This document shows, one piece after another, positions 35,284 to 45,660 of a stretch of DNA of 64,000 nt (position 1 is the first letter of the stretch; every line of letters starts with the position of its first letter). This DNA comes from Pseudisothecium myosuroides (taxonomy: Eukaryota > Streptophyta > Bryopsida > Hypnales > Lembophyllaceae). A program made the translations under genes and the position numbers. The notes under the pieces are model-generated. The model ran no database searches. It had not been told where the DNA came from and saw only the letters and a list, made by a program, of their open reading frames with translations. The DNA lies in contig OX637287.1 in NCBI GenBank assembly GCA_951799445.1, positions 39,895,724 to 39,959,723 on the forward strand, written 5' to 3'.

Positions 35284-36415
35284 CCCAAGTTGTTTCATAT
35301 TTTTTGGAGCCTTGTGGAATTAGTTATGAAATTTTGAAGTTGAAATGCCATAGGGCTCTAAAAGTGACCACCTCCTAGAATGTACACCATTTAAACATTT
35401 TAGTACATTGAAGAAAGCAAAATGTACCTTTGTAACATGTTTGCTTCAAAATGCTTGATTACAGTTCGAGCCTCCTATCTTAGAACCAAGGGCTTGCATT
35501 GTAGCTTAGTGCCACTCTAAGACCTCTTTTCTACTACACTAAATAGTGAAATTGGGTTGCCTTGACAATTAGGTTGCCTTACCCTAGAGAAGTTACTTCA
35601 TAACTAATGCTTGACCAAATGGAGGCACATGCCAATCTCTATTCCCAAGCCACAAAACAATGCACCAACCCATGCCATACACATAGTTCTTACTTTACTG
35701 CTTCCTTCTAAAGTAACTGTACATATTGATATAGTGTAGAATGTCGCAAAATTAGTGTGGGACAACCTAATTTTCAGTATTTTGTGTAGTGCATGCTTGA
35801 GTTAAGACCCGTCTTTTCTACTAGTGCATGCTTGAGTGAACGGATGTTTCTTTTCAAATTCTTTCAGTGAATGATGTGACTTTGTTTGCTAAAATGGTTT
35901 GCTACCCATGCTAGCATACTTCCCATCAAACCCAAAACTCCATTGCTGGCTACAACGACTCCCACCCCTATGGAGATCCATGTCAATGATATTTTTTTTA
36001 ATTTTTTTAATTTTTTTTACACAAATGAGACGGATTTTCACTGCATGTCAATGATCTTTCTAAACAATCCAAGACCACAAACACACCAGTTCTTGAGTTT
36101 TTTTTGTCATGCATGATTCCCTGCAGGCAGAGCGGGAGTCCCCAACTTGCAGTAAGTCGCTCCTGTAGCTAGCTACCGATCTGATGACGCGCATTGTGTA
36201 CTGGCAAGCGTACTGATGAGGGTACAGCAAGTGACCCCCAGCAAGAAAAACCCACGGACAGACTACAGTAGGCCTACTAGGGGCTTGCTGGAAGTTAAAT
36301 GAGTTCCATGTGGTAGCAGCAGCAGCCAACAGTGATCATACGCAAATTGGAAGTCAGAAACAGCTCATACCTGCACCAAAAGAACACACACCACAACTGG
36401 CAATAACTTACTATG
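35284..36415. other. Intergenic DNA with a dispersed-repeat copy
   Basis: 35284-35440 repeats the module described at 20590-20800. The rest, up to the tandem repeat that hosts the hAT element, shows no gene. Confidence 0.45.
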
Positions 36416-37615
36416 GTATGGCATGACATCACTCCCTCTGCAACTCACCAAATCGGTCCCTTTCACACTGCTGCTAGGCGTAAGGGCCAGTGTTTTTTTT
36501 TTTCATTTGGTGGTGGGTGCTGTTTTCTCGCCATGGTCAAAGTACGTGTAGCAATGTGGCTTTTTTTGAATTTTTTTAAGGCTTCTAGGTGAAAAAGTCA
36601 CTGGCGACAGATTAAAATTTCCCCTTTAAATTTAAGGTCATTGGGCTACTTTTCAAAGGCTAATGTTGCAGGGCTTGGCGATTTGGGAAGCCAGTATGGT
36701 GAATTCTGGGCTTTTTTAAGTGCACGGTTGAATTCCGTTAGGCTTCAAATTTCAGAATTTTGGAGGCATGCGAGCACTACAATGCAAACGTACAAAACAG
36801 AAAGGGCGATTTCATTGAAATAGAAGATGAAACACATTTGGAAGTTTAAACAAAAGCATAACACCAAAAAGAAGCTACTACTTTTCCTGGCTCTGTAACA
36901 AAAAAGGACCTGCAAAACAAACACAAGCACTCCGATGCTTGATTTAGTACAATGGTAAAAACATGGCTGAGCATTCAACATTTGCAAATCAATATACTAG
37001 TGTTAGTTAACAAGAACCCAAAACTTTCACATGAACTACTTCTCTTTCACTGAAATGGTGGACTGTCACCTGCAACCAACAAAGTGGCACACTCCGATGC
37101 CAAAGTTAGAAGTCAAGCTCAATGGACATAGAATTTCAAACATTGCAAAACACCAGAACTTCTACTTCATGAGTTTACAAGTAAATCAAATTTATGTTGA
37201 TCACTAGCATGCCAACAATGAAGAATACGATTAAGGCAACAGCGATTAAAGCAACAGTGAAGAATGCAATCCGAAAAGGCTGTATCGGCGTGGCAGTTCA
37301 CCTGAGTCCACCAAATCTCTGTACAAAGCCAGAAGGACCTCAATCGCGGTCATCACTGAATCTGCAAGGCGGTCCAAAAAAACAAACAGACCACTTAAAT
37401 CAATAAGGACAAAGCAAGGAAAACTGTATTGAATGAACCCAATACAATATGGCGGTGACATTCCCTATACTGTCAGCCAGAATTCACTTGCAAGAAACAG
37501 TGACATGCACTGCGAACTCTATGAACTGCCTGCACTATCACCTGCTTGGTGCATCAGCTGCCTCCTAAATCACTGATCTGCCACACATGGCACAATGTCC
37601 TGCATCTACACTACA

Positions 37616-40600
37616 TCAAGCTGTTAGTGCATAACGCATACGCTCAGTGGCCACCAACCACTGCCTAAAGCAGTCATCATATGGGAAGTTCCTCAATGTA
37701 TACACATTTTGGCTATGCATGCCAACCACCACGCCAAGGTGTTGCTCCAGCCTGTTACGGAGCCTGTCTTTCAGAAATGACAAGGCGGAAAACGTGCGTT
37801 CGTCTTCAACACTGCCCAAAACGTGAACCATTGCTATTTGGGCCAATTTGATGTATTCTCCAAAGTTTTTGCCAAGATAGGAGTTTGCATCCAACACTCG
37901 CCACAGCTTGGTCAAAGGATTGACCAGCTGATGTGCAGGACTGTTCAATGGAGGTAGTGCCATTGCCTTATTTGCATTGGCAATCATTGCAATCTTAAAC
38001 AAAGGTTGCTCCGACTCTAGCAAAAACTTATCCAACACAGCGGGGACAAAGCGTTTGCTGTCACCCTCCCCAATCTACCTTGGTTCTCCGTAAAAGTTTT
38101 TGATAACTTCCATATGCTTTCGGAAGGTGGCAGAACAGTCGCCCTGCATCCAATACTGCGGGTACACTACTCCAAGCGCGTCCATCAATCCGTGATCAGG
38201 GAATCTGGTGGCCATCTCGTCCATGAGCTTCTTTGCAGCATCTGTAAAAAAAGGAAAGTAATACAAGAACTGAATAGCAATTCAAGAATTGAACAGCAAG
38301 AAATTCAAGTAACACAAGAACTGAACAATAACGCAACAACACAAGAACTGAATAGCAATTCAGCAACTCAAAAACAAAAACTCAAAAACCAGAAAAGTAA
38401 CACAACAACACAAGAATTCAACAACTCAAAGGATGAATAGCAATTCAGGCAATAGGCAAAACGAAGCTCACCTTTGCAATCATTTTGGACAGTGGTTGCA
38501 ATGGCCGCATACCCCTCGCAATGCACCATTGCACCATCATGGAGGGCATGATAAGTGTCTCCGCCCACCACAAATGCTAAGGTCTCATAGGGCAAATTCA
38601 AGTTTGCCTCCCACTTGAGTAAGATGGACTCATGAGAACATTGCAGCACCTGATTATAGGCGTGGAACTCATCTTTACGGAAGGCTGTATCGGCATTGAG
38701 ATAGAAAGTGAATAACTTGTTCTGGCAAGTGCCCAAGGCTCCAACGAAGTCACAGATGAAGGCGTCGCGTCTTTGAGCCCACTGTATGAGAGTATCAATC
38801 TCCTCCAACAACGGCAACATTGCCAGCAGTCCCAGCAATACAAAGGGATCGAGGAGCAGAGCTAAATTAGCCTGCACTTGAAGCAATCACACAATTAGAA
38901 AATGGAAATTGAGCTCACACAAGAGGATTCAATAGCTGAAATATTCTCAGCCAACTCAAATAGTGAAGCATGAGTTCATTGAAAACAGTCCAGGCAAGAA
39001 GGAATTCACAAGGAAAACAAAAGAAGAAAAGCAAGAACTTATTACAACAAAAAAAGAGAGACAATGGCACTCACCCTGGCCTTCTGGCCCCACTTCCGAT
39101 CATTTTTGTCAGCCAGCATCATAGCGATGACACCCTTGTATTCTGACAGGAGCCTGCGCATCGGTGCAAGGCAGCTGATCCACCTGGTTTTGACATTCTT
39201 CAGCAACTTCAGGCCTTTGGAATCCAATTGTTGAGCCAAAGCTCTAAATTCCATTGCCTTCTTCGGAGAATGGGCAAAATAAGAGTGAGTCGTCCGAAGC
39301 ACCTCCTCAATAGAGTGCATGACCGTCATGGACAACAGAGACTGCGTTGCCAAGTTCAACCGATGTGCACAATAGTGGACACCCGTAGCGAAAGGTGCGT
39401 ACTTCTCTTTTATCTGAGTTGTGACCCCGGACTTCAGACCTTGAAACGTGGTCACGCCGTCCGCGCCAAAGCACAGGAGCTTCTCAGCCACCTCGGAATC
39501 ACCTAAACCACCACCGGAACTCAAGACGCCAGTGATCACTTTCGTTAAGTTGTTCGCAGTGGCACCATCTGAGTCCATCTTCTGGATCGATAGAAGAAGA
39601 GGCACGCGAGTCCAGTCCTGTATGACGTATGCGTGGATTGCAATCCAGGAGCTGTTATTGCAAGCAGTCGTTTCGTCAGCAGACAGAGCGATGTAATTGG
39701 CCGTGGATACTAGTGATTTCATTTTCTGCTTAATGAAATCGTATAAGTGCTCAGCCATAACCCAGCCGCTGCCATCAGCCCAGTGCTTCCGAGGCAATTC
39801 GGGCATCTCCAGGAACTCGTATAATTCAAATCGTGACTCGAACTCCGTCATCGGTCGGCCACCGGAAAGCAACTGGAATAGTGTTGCGAACTGCACTCGC
39901 TTTCTGCGAGACTCAGTCGTACTGCAACCTTGGATCTGCTCTACAACAGTGGCAGGCCCCCGAGTCGCATACAGATCCATGCACTTCTTGTGAACTTTAC
40001 GACTACCGTGTTTGGAAATGGTATCCCACTTCGGCGCCATCGTCACTGGTTTGCCACGAACAATTGTGCAGGGCTTGCAACGGACTAAGTGAAGTACTCC
40101 GTCCTCCGCTAGCACCGCCTCGCTCCAAGGTTGCTTTGCTGCCCAGTCGCACTGAAACTTCCGGTGGAGATCGTAATTTTTCTTCAATTTCTTGAGCGTA
40201 CTTGTCGTGGAAGCTTCAGCATTCTTCAGGCCCTTCAAATCGCGCCCTCCACTCTTGCGCTTCTTCACTCCACGGCCGGGCGGCTCCATGAACACATCGT
40301 CGTCTGAATCAACCATGTCGTCATCGCTGAAATCGGGATCCTCCTCGGAGACGTGGACCACGGCAGGGCAAGACAAGAGAATTTCAGTGTCCAAGGATTG
40401 CGATCCAGAGACGTCGATGCTGGAATCACCCTCCTCCGGCGCGCACTCCAAGGGCCCCCGATTAAGCGAATTTCTACTGGAGGAGAAGTAACTTCGCATC
40501 GTGGTCATACTCTTTGCAAGCTTCCGCGCCTCCGTTTCTAACAATCTCTTCGATGCTGACGCCTTTCGCTCGGCAGCTTTGGCCTCTAGCTCTAATCGAG

Positions 40601-40700
40601 CTAATTTTCTTCTACGCCGATCTGCAATCAAGACACTATTCGTGGCCTTCGCAGCGCGCTCTGCGCCCAAGTCCGCAGCGGCGGGAGGAGAATCCGCCAT
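37616..40700 (-). pseudogene. hAT transposase gene, three exons, one in-frame TAG
   Basis: Exon 1 spans 40700-39075 (start MADSPPAAA), exon 2 38871-38472, exon 3 38241-37616. Both introns (203 and 230 nt) begin GTGAG and end CAG, and phases match. The full frame would be 883 residues. Seen: a basic N-terminal coiled region, an acidic linker, a C-x2-C...H-x5-H zinc-finger-like segment (VRCKPC...HGSRKVHKKC), and the RNase H-like core. The core has D342 in ALSADE, D414 in FGADG, the HYCAHRLNLA motif near 442-451 and TRW near 507. Exon 3 ends with the hAT dimerisation region (VEDERTFSALSFLKDRLRN). A TAG at 38077-38075 (codon 731) would remove that region, so a truncated and probably inactive protein is expected unless the stop is read through. 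Intron 2 holds a CAA-rich minisatellite. Confidence 0.9.
38250..38450. repeat. CAA/GAA-rich minisatellite in hAT intron 2
   Basis: Repeats of ACACAAGAACTGAATAGCAA and shorter derivatives fill most of the second intron. A plus-strand open frame here is only a by-product of the repeat. Confidence 0.6.
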
Positions 40701-41640
40701 CGCCAAAGAAAAACTCCCAACTCCAACCAATGAAATTGGCACCCGTGACCCCAATTTCGGAAAGGAAGAGCAGCCCTCCCAAACCCAACCTCCAACAAAG
40801 TGAATCAACAAGAAACTGCACAGAAAACAAGAAAAGCAAACGACCAAAAGGATACTCTGCTTCTGTCGTCGGGAATTGCAAATTTAAGCGCAGCCCAATT
40901 ATTGAACCCAAGCACATTTTCCATAATGTGCAGTAGCGCACCCTAAACTCAAACCCTCCACAATCAGAATCCATAATTCCAGTGACGGAGCACCAAACCC
41001 TCAGCCGTTCCCTCAGAGAAGTGGAAATGAATGTGTACACCGTAAAACTACAACACAATGAACACATTGTACAAGGCAGGGAAGTGGCGATGAATGCGCA
41101 GTCTTGCGTTGCTAATAGCGCACCCTACAACTCCAAGACAAAGCAAAGTGGGCTACAAGAAATTGAAGGCGGGCGTGAAGACAGCGATGAAGGCAATTGA
41201 AGACAGAAAGAAGTGGCGCTGAGAGAGACGACAGCAACGTCAAGTTGGCGCGGCGACGCGACATTTCAAAAAAAAAAGGGCGGAGGAGTCGAGGTCGGCT
41301 GGTGACAAGACCCAGACCACCACGACAGTTTCACGCAGAACTAGCGGTGGGACCTAACGCCGTGCGCTGTATGGGCGATTTCACCCGGAATTGACCCTTT
41401 TTTTTATTATAGGGTTGGTGCTAGGCCTTTTTTTTTGGTGCAATTTAGCACCAAATCGCCTAAAAAAATATCACTGGTAAGGGCTGGGTTTCATAAGGAG
41501 TCAGGGCCGTCGTGAAGCCCACCGATCAATGGTGGAATGGGGACTCCAGAAAAAACCATGGCATGACATCACTCCCTCCCTCTGCAACTCTCAGAATCAG
41601 TCCCTTTCACATGGCTAGCATAAGGGTTGGGTTTCATAAG

Positions 41641-41745
41641 GAGTCGGGGCTGGTGAAGCCTACCGATCAATGGTGGAATGGGGACTCCAAAAAAACTAGA
41701 CTGCCCATTCCAGTGTTGATTGGTGGGCTTCATTGGCCCCGACTC
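41641..41745. repeat. Hairpin repeat, copy 1
   Basis: GAGTCGGGGC...GGTGAAGCC...ATCAATGGTGGAATGGG pairs with CCCATTCCA..GTTGAT..GGTGGGCTTCA..GGCCCCGACTC. Stem about 48 bp, loop about 15 bases. Related to 42662-42793. Confidence 0.72.
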
Positions 41746-41871
41746 CATGTGGAAGTTGGTCCTAATAATATGCCCTTCGTTCCACTAAAAACCTCCCAAT
41801 TGGAAATAGTACATGTATTACTAAAGTTGCTCCGTTTATTGATTAAGGTAGTATGCTCTAAAAGCGACCAT

Positions 41872-42272
41872 TTAACCCTTAAAGGACGAAGGGGTGACCC
41901 TTGAAATCCTCCCTTTCCATTACCGTGTGAATCATTGCCTTAACAAAATGGAAAAAACACTAATTGGAAATTGACCTACTGTAGGAGACCTTCCCTTTTC
42001 ACAACAAAATTCCGAGGATGAATAGTTGCACTTCTATCTACATGCAAAGAAGCATCTGTCATTCATCGGACGCCAAACGTCCTCCGTGTCGTTCAAGGGG
42101 AATCATTAGCCTCCAAAATTGCAAAATCACTCATTGCAAGTCAAACTACTGTAGAAGATCTTTCCTTTCCACAACAAATTTCGAGGATGAATAGTCGCAC
42201 TTCTATCTTATACAGTTTGATTCCTTGTCATCCATCGGACACAAAACATCTGCCGCGGCGTTCAAGGGTTAA
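41872..42272. mobile_element. TTAA-type TIR element, subfamily D, with an internal tandem duplication
   Basis: TTAACCCTTAAAGGACG at the left, right end inverted TTAACCCTTGAACGCCGCGG, TTAA on both sides. Most of the 401 bp is two copies, about 165-170 bp apart, of a block running CTACTGTAG(G/A)AGA...CGAGGATGAATAGT.GCACTTCTATC...CATCGGAC...GTTCAAGGG. The second copy forms the right terminus, so one end of the element has been duplicated inward. Confidence 0.75.
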
Positions 42273-42655
42273 AGGCTGGTCCGCCTTTTCCATAGGTTTT
42301 CGTGAACATAAATATTTTTAGATCATTTTTCAGAAAAAGAAAAATGAATGCAAAACGTAAGACAAGTGGTTTCATATTTTTTGAAGTATTTTTGAATTAT
42401 TCATGGATTTTCAAAAAAATCTGTTGTAGGCACCTATTTGTGACCCTAGGTCTCCCAAAATTTGTCCACTTGCAATTTCTAAAGTGATTTCAAGAAATCA
42501 TGACCAATGATTGTCTTTTGCAATAAATTATACTTTTCTCTCGATTCTCTCAATGACTAAAGAGGTCCAATTAAGGACCATGTCATGTTCATTTAAGGCC
42601 TAAATATAGGGTCCATTTGAAGAGGCCGCTTGCTTTTACAGCAAACTACCTTAAT
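42273..42655. other. AT-rich DNA, nothing recognised
   Basis: No gene or repeat boundary is supported. The fragment TTACAGCAAACTACCTTAATAAGGA at its end resembles the flank of the 41.8-kb repeats. Confidence 0.4.
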
Positions 42656-42661
42656 AAGGAC

Positions 42662-42793
42662 AGACTTCCATGTGGAGCCAAGGTTGGTGAAGCCCACCAA
42701 TCAATGGTTGAATGGGGACTCCAAAAAAAACAGACTTTTCATTCCACCATTGGTTGGTGGACTTCACTTGCCCTTGATCCACATGGAAGTCAA
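42662..42793. repeat. Hairpin repeat, copy 2
   Basis: GACTTCCATGTGGAGCCAAG...GGTGAAGCCCACCAATCAATGG pairs with CCATTGGTTGGTGGACTTCAC...GATCCACATGGAAGTC. Stem about 50 bp with few mismatches. Both hairpins are followed by the same ACTAAAGTTGCTCC(A/G)TTTATTGATT-like flank, so the repeat extends to about 42875. Confidence 0.75.
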
Positions 42794-43034
42794 CCCTAAT
42801 AATACTATCTTCATCCTTACTAAAAAATTTCCAACCAGAAAAAAGTGCATGTACTATTAAAGTTGCTCCATTTATTGATTTTGATCATTCATCGTTGAGC
42901 AAGCAATGTGGATTTTTTTTTAATCGATGAGCAAAAATTGATTTGAAATCCACATTGAGTGCTCAACGAACAAAAATCCATAAATGGATCAATTTAGTGG
43001 TACATCCATTGTGTCCAATGTGGAGGTTTTTAGT

Positions 43035-43218
43035 GGCACGGAGGGAGTAATAATAACATTTGTTTGGGAGTGTTTGGGATTTTTTGAGCTCTATTGGGAC
43101 AAAGGGAGCAATAATAACATTGGTCTTTGATTGTTTGGGATTTTTTGAGTTATACTGGGACGTAAGGAGTAATAATAACATTTGTTTGTGAGTGTTTGGG
43201 ATTTTTTTGAGCTTTACT
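43035..43218. repeat. Tandem repeat, three units of about 61-62 bp
   Basis: GGGAG(T/C)AATAATAACATTTG...GTTTGGGATTTTTTGAGC..TA.TGGGAC recurs at 43042, 43104 and 43165. The first unit opens GGCACGGAGGGAGTA, which looks like a Stowaway-type terminus (CTCCCTCCGT in reverse), but no partner end was found. Confidence 0.65.
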
Positions 43219-44514
43219 AGCTATTTTCCTTTAATTTCCATATTCGGTTGTTTTTCAAGTATCTAATCTGGTTATTTTTTTATTTTTTCATTGTAAATAA
43301 AAATTAATAGTTTTTTCACTGTTTTTTTTATGGATTTTTTCATAGGTTTGATTAAAATTTTAAGCTAAAATGAGGGATTTCAAATGCATCCAAGAGGCCT
43401 TTTAGTTGTATACATGAATTTTTTGTTATTATAGAGTCTCTTTTTCAACATATAAGGTAATTAGGTAAATCATCCCATTCCAAGCAAAAGATCCATTCTA
43501 GACATCCAGGGAATGACAAATTCAAAGTCTTGCATCAATTTGTGACAAATTTCTCTCAACAAATGAGATTTGAGCTACATTAGGTTGAATTGGTAATATC
43601 TTAGGTGCTGGTAATGGAGTGATTAGGGACTGCATTAGGAACTTATACCTTTTGAGTATAAATATTGATTATAGAAAGTGACCTCTTTAGGCCTTCATGT
43701 TGTGGCTATGTTATAAAATATTGTGACTGCTGTAGGTGAGTAAAATGACCATTATAGATACACTTTTTGTTGGTTTGATTTGGCGATAGGGTAGAGACTC
43801 TTATGGACCAATTAGGCAACACACTTCAAAAATTCATAAAAATTTATACTTTGACCCAAAAAAATAAATTCAATTGCTCTCGCCGTTTCTCACATTTGTC
43901 TTTGTGTGGAAAAGAATTAAGAAATTAAACAATAACAAGTAGGAAAAAAATCCATAATTTCAATTGCTCTCGCCATTTTTCACATTTATCTTTGTGTGGA
44001 AAAAAATTAAAAAATTAAACAATAACATACAGACAAACTAGTGATTTTGTTTGTAATTGGGTGGTTTACCTTATATATAATCTTTGAGATAAGGCTAGGT
44101 GAAATACCTCCAACATACTCTTCATTTACAATGGTCTAAATAATAATAAAAATAATTATAATTATTATCAATATGTAGTATTTGTGAGTTGTGACACTTT
44201 TAAATGACTTTCCGTCCTGACTCCTTGTAGGATTCAATAATGAATAGATTTTTAATTTACACCAAACTCCATGAAGGTTAGAAAAGTTTTGTCTAAAACT
44301 TGATATAGTACAATACATGCGCTACAAAATTGTAGCCTACTTGATACATCACATCACAGACGCCTTAAAATTGTACTCAATTCAATTCGAGTGTGCCATG
44401 AAATTGCAACCCACTAAAAAAAATCTCCAAATGTAATTAATGTTGCAAACCCTCTCTCTAAAGCAAAACCCTCTCTAATGTAATATTCTCCTCTGGTCTT
44501 GGGGCTATTACCTT
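43219..44514. other. AT-rich DNA with a short direct repeat
   Basis: A direct repeat of about 70 bp (AATTGCTCTCGCC(G/A)TTT.TCACATTT.TCTTTGTGTGGAA) occurs at 43871 and 43959. No gene is recognised. Confidence 0.45.
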
Positions 44515-45080
44515 AGAGTATCCTTAGTTCTATTAGTATATTAGCCCACATGGTATATTTTTAAGTTTTGCATAGCATATAATTAGAACTTGGCATACAC
44601 TAGAAGAAATTTGCGTTTACCTCAACAAAACGTACATGACGTGTTTGTTGAGTCGAACACAAAATCTGCATTGCAAAACACAAAAAAATGCAGATTTTGC
44701 GTTTGCCTCAACAAATATGTCATGTAGATTTTGTTGAGGCAAACACAGGTTTCTTCTTGTAATATTTTTACTTTTGCATGGCGTATAATCAGAACTTGAA
44801 ATTTGTATTGTTGGAAGCGCCTTCAAAATTCAAAAGGGCCCCTTTTAGAGTGTCAATGGCCAAATTTCAACAATAACCACGATCTCTACAATTTCTGACT
44901 TTTACCTTGCTTTTGAAGTGGTTGTCCAATGTCCAAATTTGAATTTTCTTGCACCTACTCAAAGTGCTTTCGAATGCCCTTCCAACGATACAAATTTTAT
45001 AGTTCTAATTATACGCCACGCAAAAGTTAAAAAAATACCACGTGAGCCAATATACCGTTAGGACTAAAGATGCCCTTATG
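44515..45080. mobile_element. Long-TIR element interrupted by a CACTA-like MITE
   Basis: The left arm (GTATCCTTAGTTCTATTAGTATATTAG...TTTTGCATAGCATATAATTAG) pairs with the right arm (inverted: GGCATCTTTAGTCCTAACGG...TTTTGCGTGGCGTATAATTAG). The left arm contains the 44598-44764 insertion, beside which about 45 bp (TTTTTA..TTTTGCAT.GC.TATAAT) appear twice. No coding frame. Confidence 0.62.
44598..44764. mobile_element. CACTA-like MITE
   Basis: CACTAGAAGAAATTTGCG at the left; the right end inverted reads TTACAAGAAGAAACCTGTG. Both continue with TTTACCTCAACAAAA or TTTGCCTCAACAAAA. About 167 bp, hairpin-like, with a degraded right terminus. Confidence 0.6.
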
Positions 45081-45239
45081 GAAGTTACACTCTACCACTC
45101 TCATCCCAATTCCTTTCTTATGTGACCAAAGGATACATTTCAAAATAAATATGCACACCCGAAGAACAATAGGTCCTTTCTCTGCAAACGACACATGGCA
45201 CACTCACTATTCCAGAAAATCCGAAAAGTCCTTTTCACA

Positions 45240-45660
45240 CTAACCCGTGGAATCCACCCGGCGGAATTTCATGCGCAATACGCACCAGCAGCCGCGCGTC
45301 CGTTCCGGCCGGGCCGCGGGCCAAATTATTCTCGTGGGCGGTTCCCAAAGGGTAGCAGCCTGGGCAGTCTGGGTCAAACTTTTTCTTCGGGCAGAGGGCA
45401 GCGGGCCGCGGGGGCAGCTTGGGGTTAAAAAAGGCTTTCCTGTTCCCTTCCGTGCTGACTGCTGAGCGCTACAGCAGCGCGTTTTTCGTCTCTCTGTCTC
45501 TGTCTCTGTTGTTGGACTTGCGCGGAGGGTGTGTTTGCGCTCGCGCCCGAGGGAATTGAATGGAAGATTTCTGAAATTGGCCGTACTGTAGGTGACGAGG
45601 AAGGGCCGCGCCTTTTTTTACAGTGCCGCAGTGCCGCCATTAACAGGTGAGCGCAAAAGC
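45240..45660 (+). promoter_or_regulatory. GC-rich promoter and leader region of the epimerase gene (proposed)
   Basis: Base composition jumps to GC- and CpG-rich from about 45250. A pyrimidine (CT)n patch follows at 45488-45512 and the splice-donor-like ACAG|GTGAGC at 45643-45652. It lies upstream of the only intact host gene nearby and on the right strand. The transcription start is not defined by sequence alone. Confidence 0.35.

Larger units (their letters stand above)
36488..41476 (-). mobile_element. Complete hAT transposon with perfect 8-bp target duplication
   Basis: The element starts CAGTG and ends CACTG. The short imperfect terminal repeats also share an A/T run and ATTTGGTG about 20 bases in. 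GTAAGGGC flanks it on both sides (36480-36487 and 41477-41484), the 8-bp duplication expected for hAT. It is 4,989 bp and carries a transposase gene on the minus strand (37616-40700) with two introns. About 1.1 kb of non-coding DNA lies 3' of the gene and about 0.8 kb of GC-richer sequence 5' of it, presumably the promoter. The perfect duplication and good reading frame argue for a recent arrival; a single in-frame stop is the only clear lesion. Confidence 0.93.
36416..41697. repeat. Tandem duplication that hosts the hAT element
   Basis: Unit 1 (36416-36487 plus 41477-41556) and unit 2 (41557-41697) both run ATGGCATGACATCACTCCC...TAAGGG.TGGGTTTCATAAGGAGTC...GGTGGAATGGGGACTCC. The hAT element lies inside unit 1; unit 2 is the matching empty site. 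Confidence 0.85.

Noticed and set aside
38075..38077. Programmed stop-codon read-through in the hAT transposase
   Set aside because: A simple point mutation explains a single TAG in a transposon copy; nothing in the context supports recoding, so I treat it as a lesion pending comparison with other copies.
38114..38440. Plus-strand 108-codon open frame across hAT intron 2
   Set aside because: It is antisense to transposase exons and driven by the CAA-rich minisatellite; no domain.
39228..40936. Several long plus-strand open frames opposite the hAT transposase
   Set aside because: They are shadows of the GC-rich transposase exon on the other strand and show no domain.
43035..43218. Stowaway MITE
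   Set aside because: Only one terminus-like sequence is present and the block is better explained as a three-unit tandem repeat.
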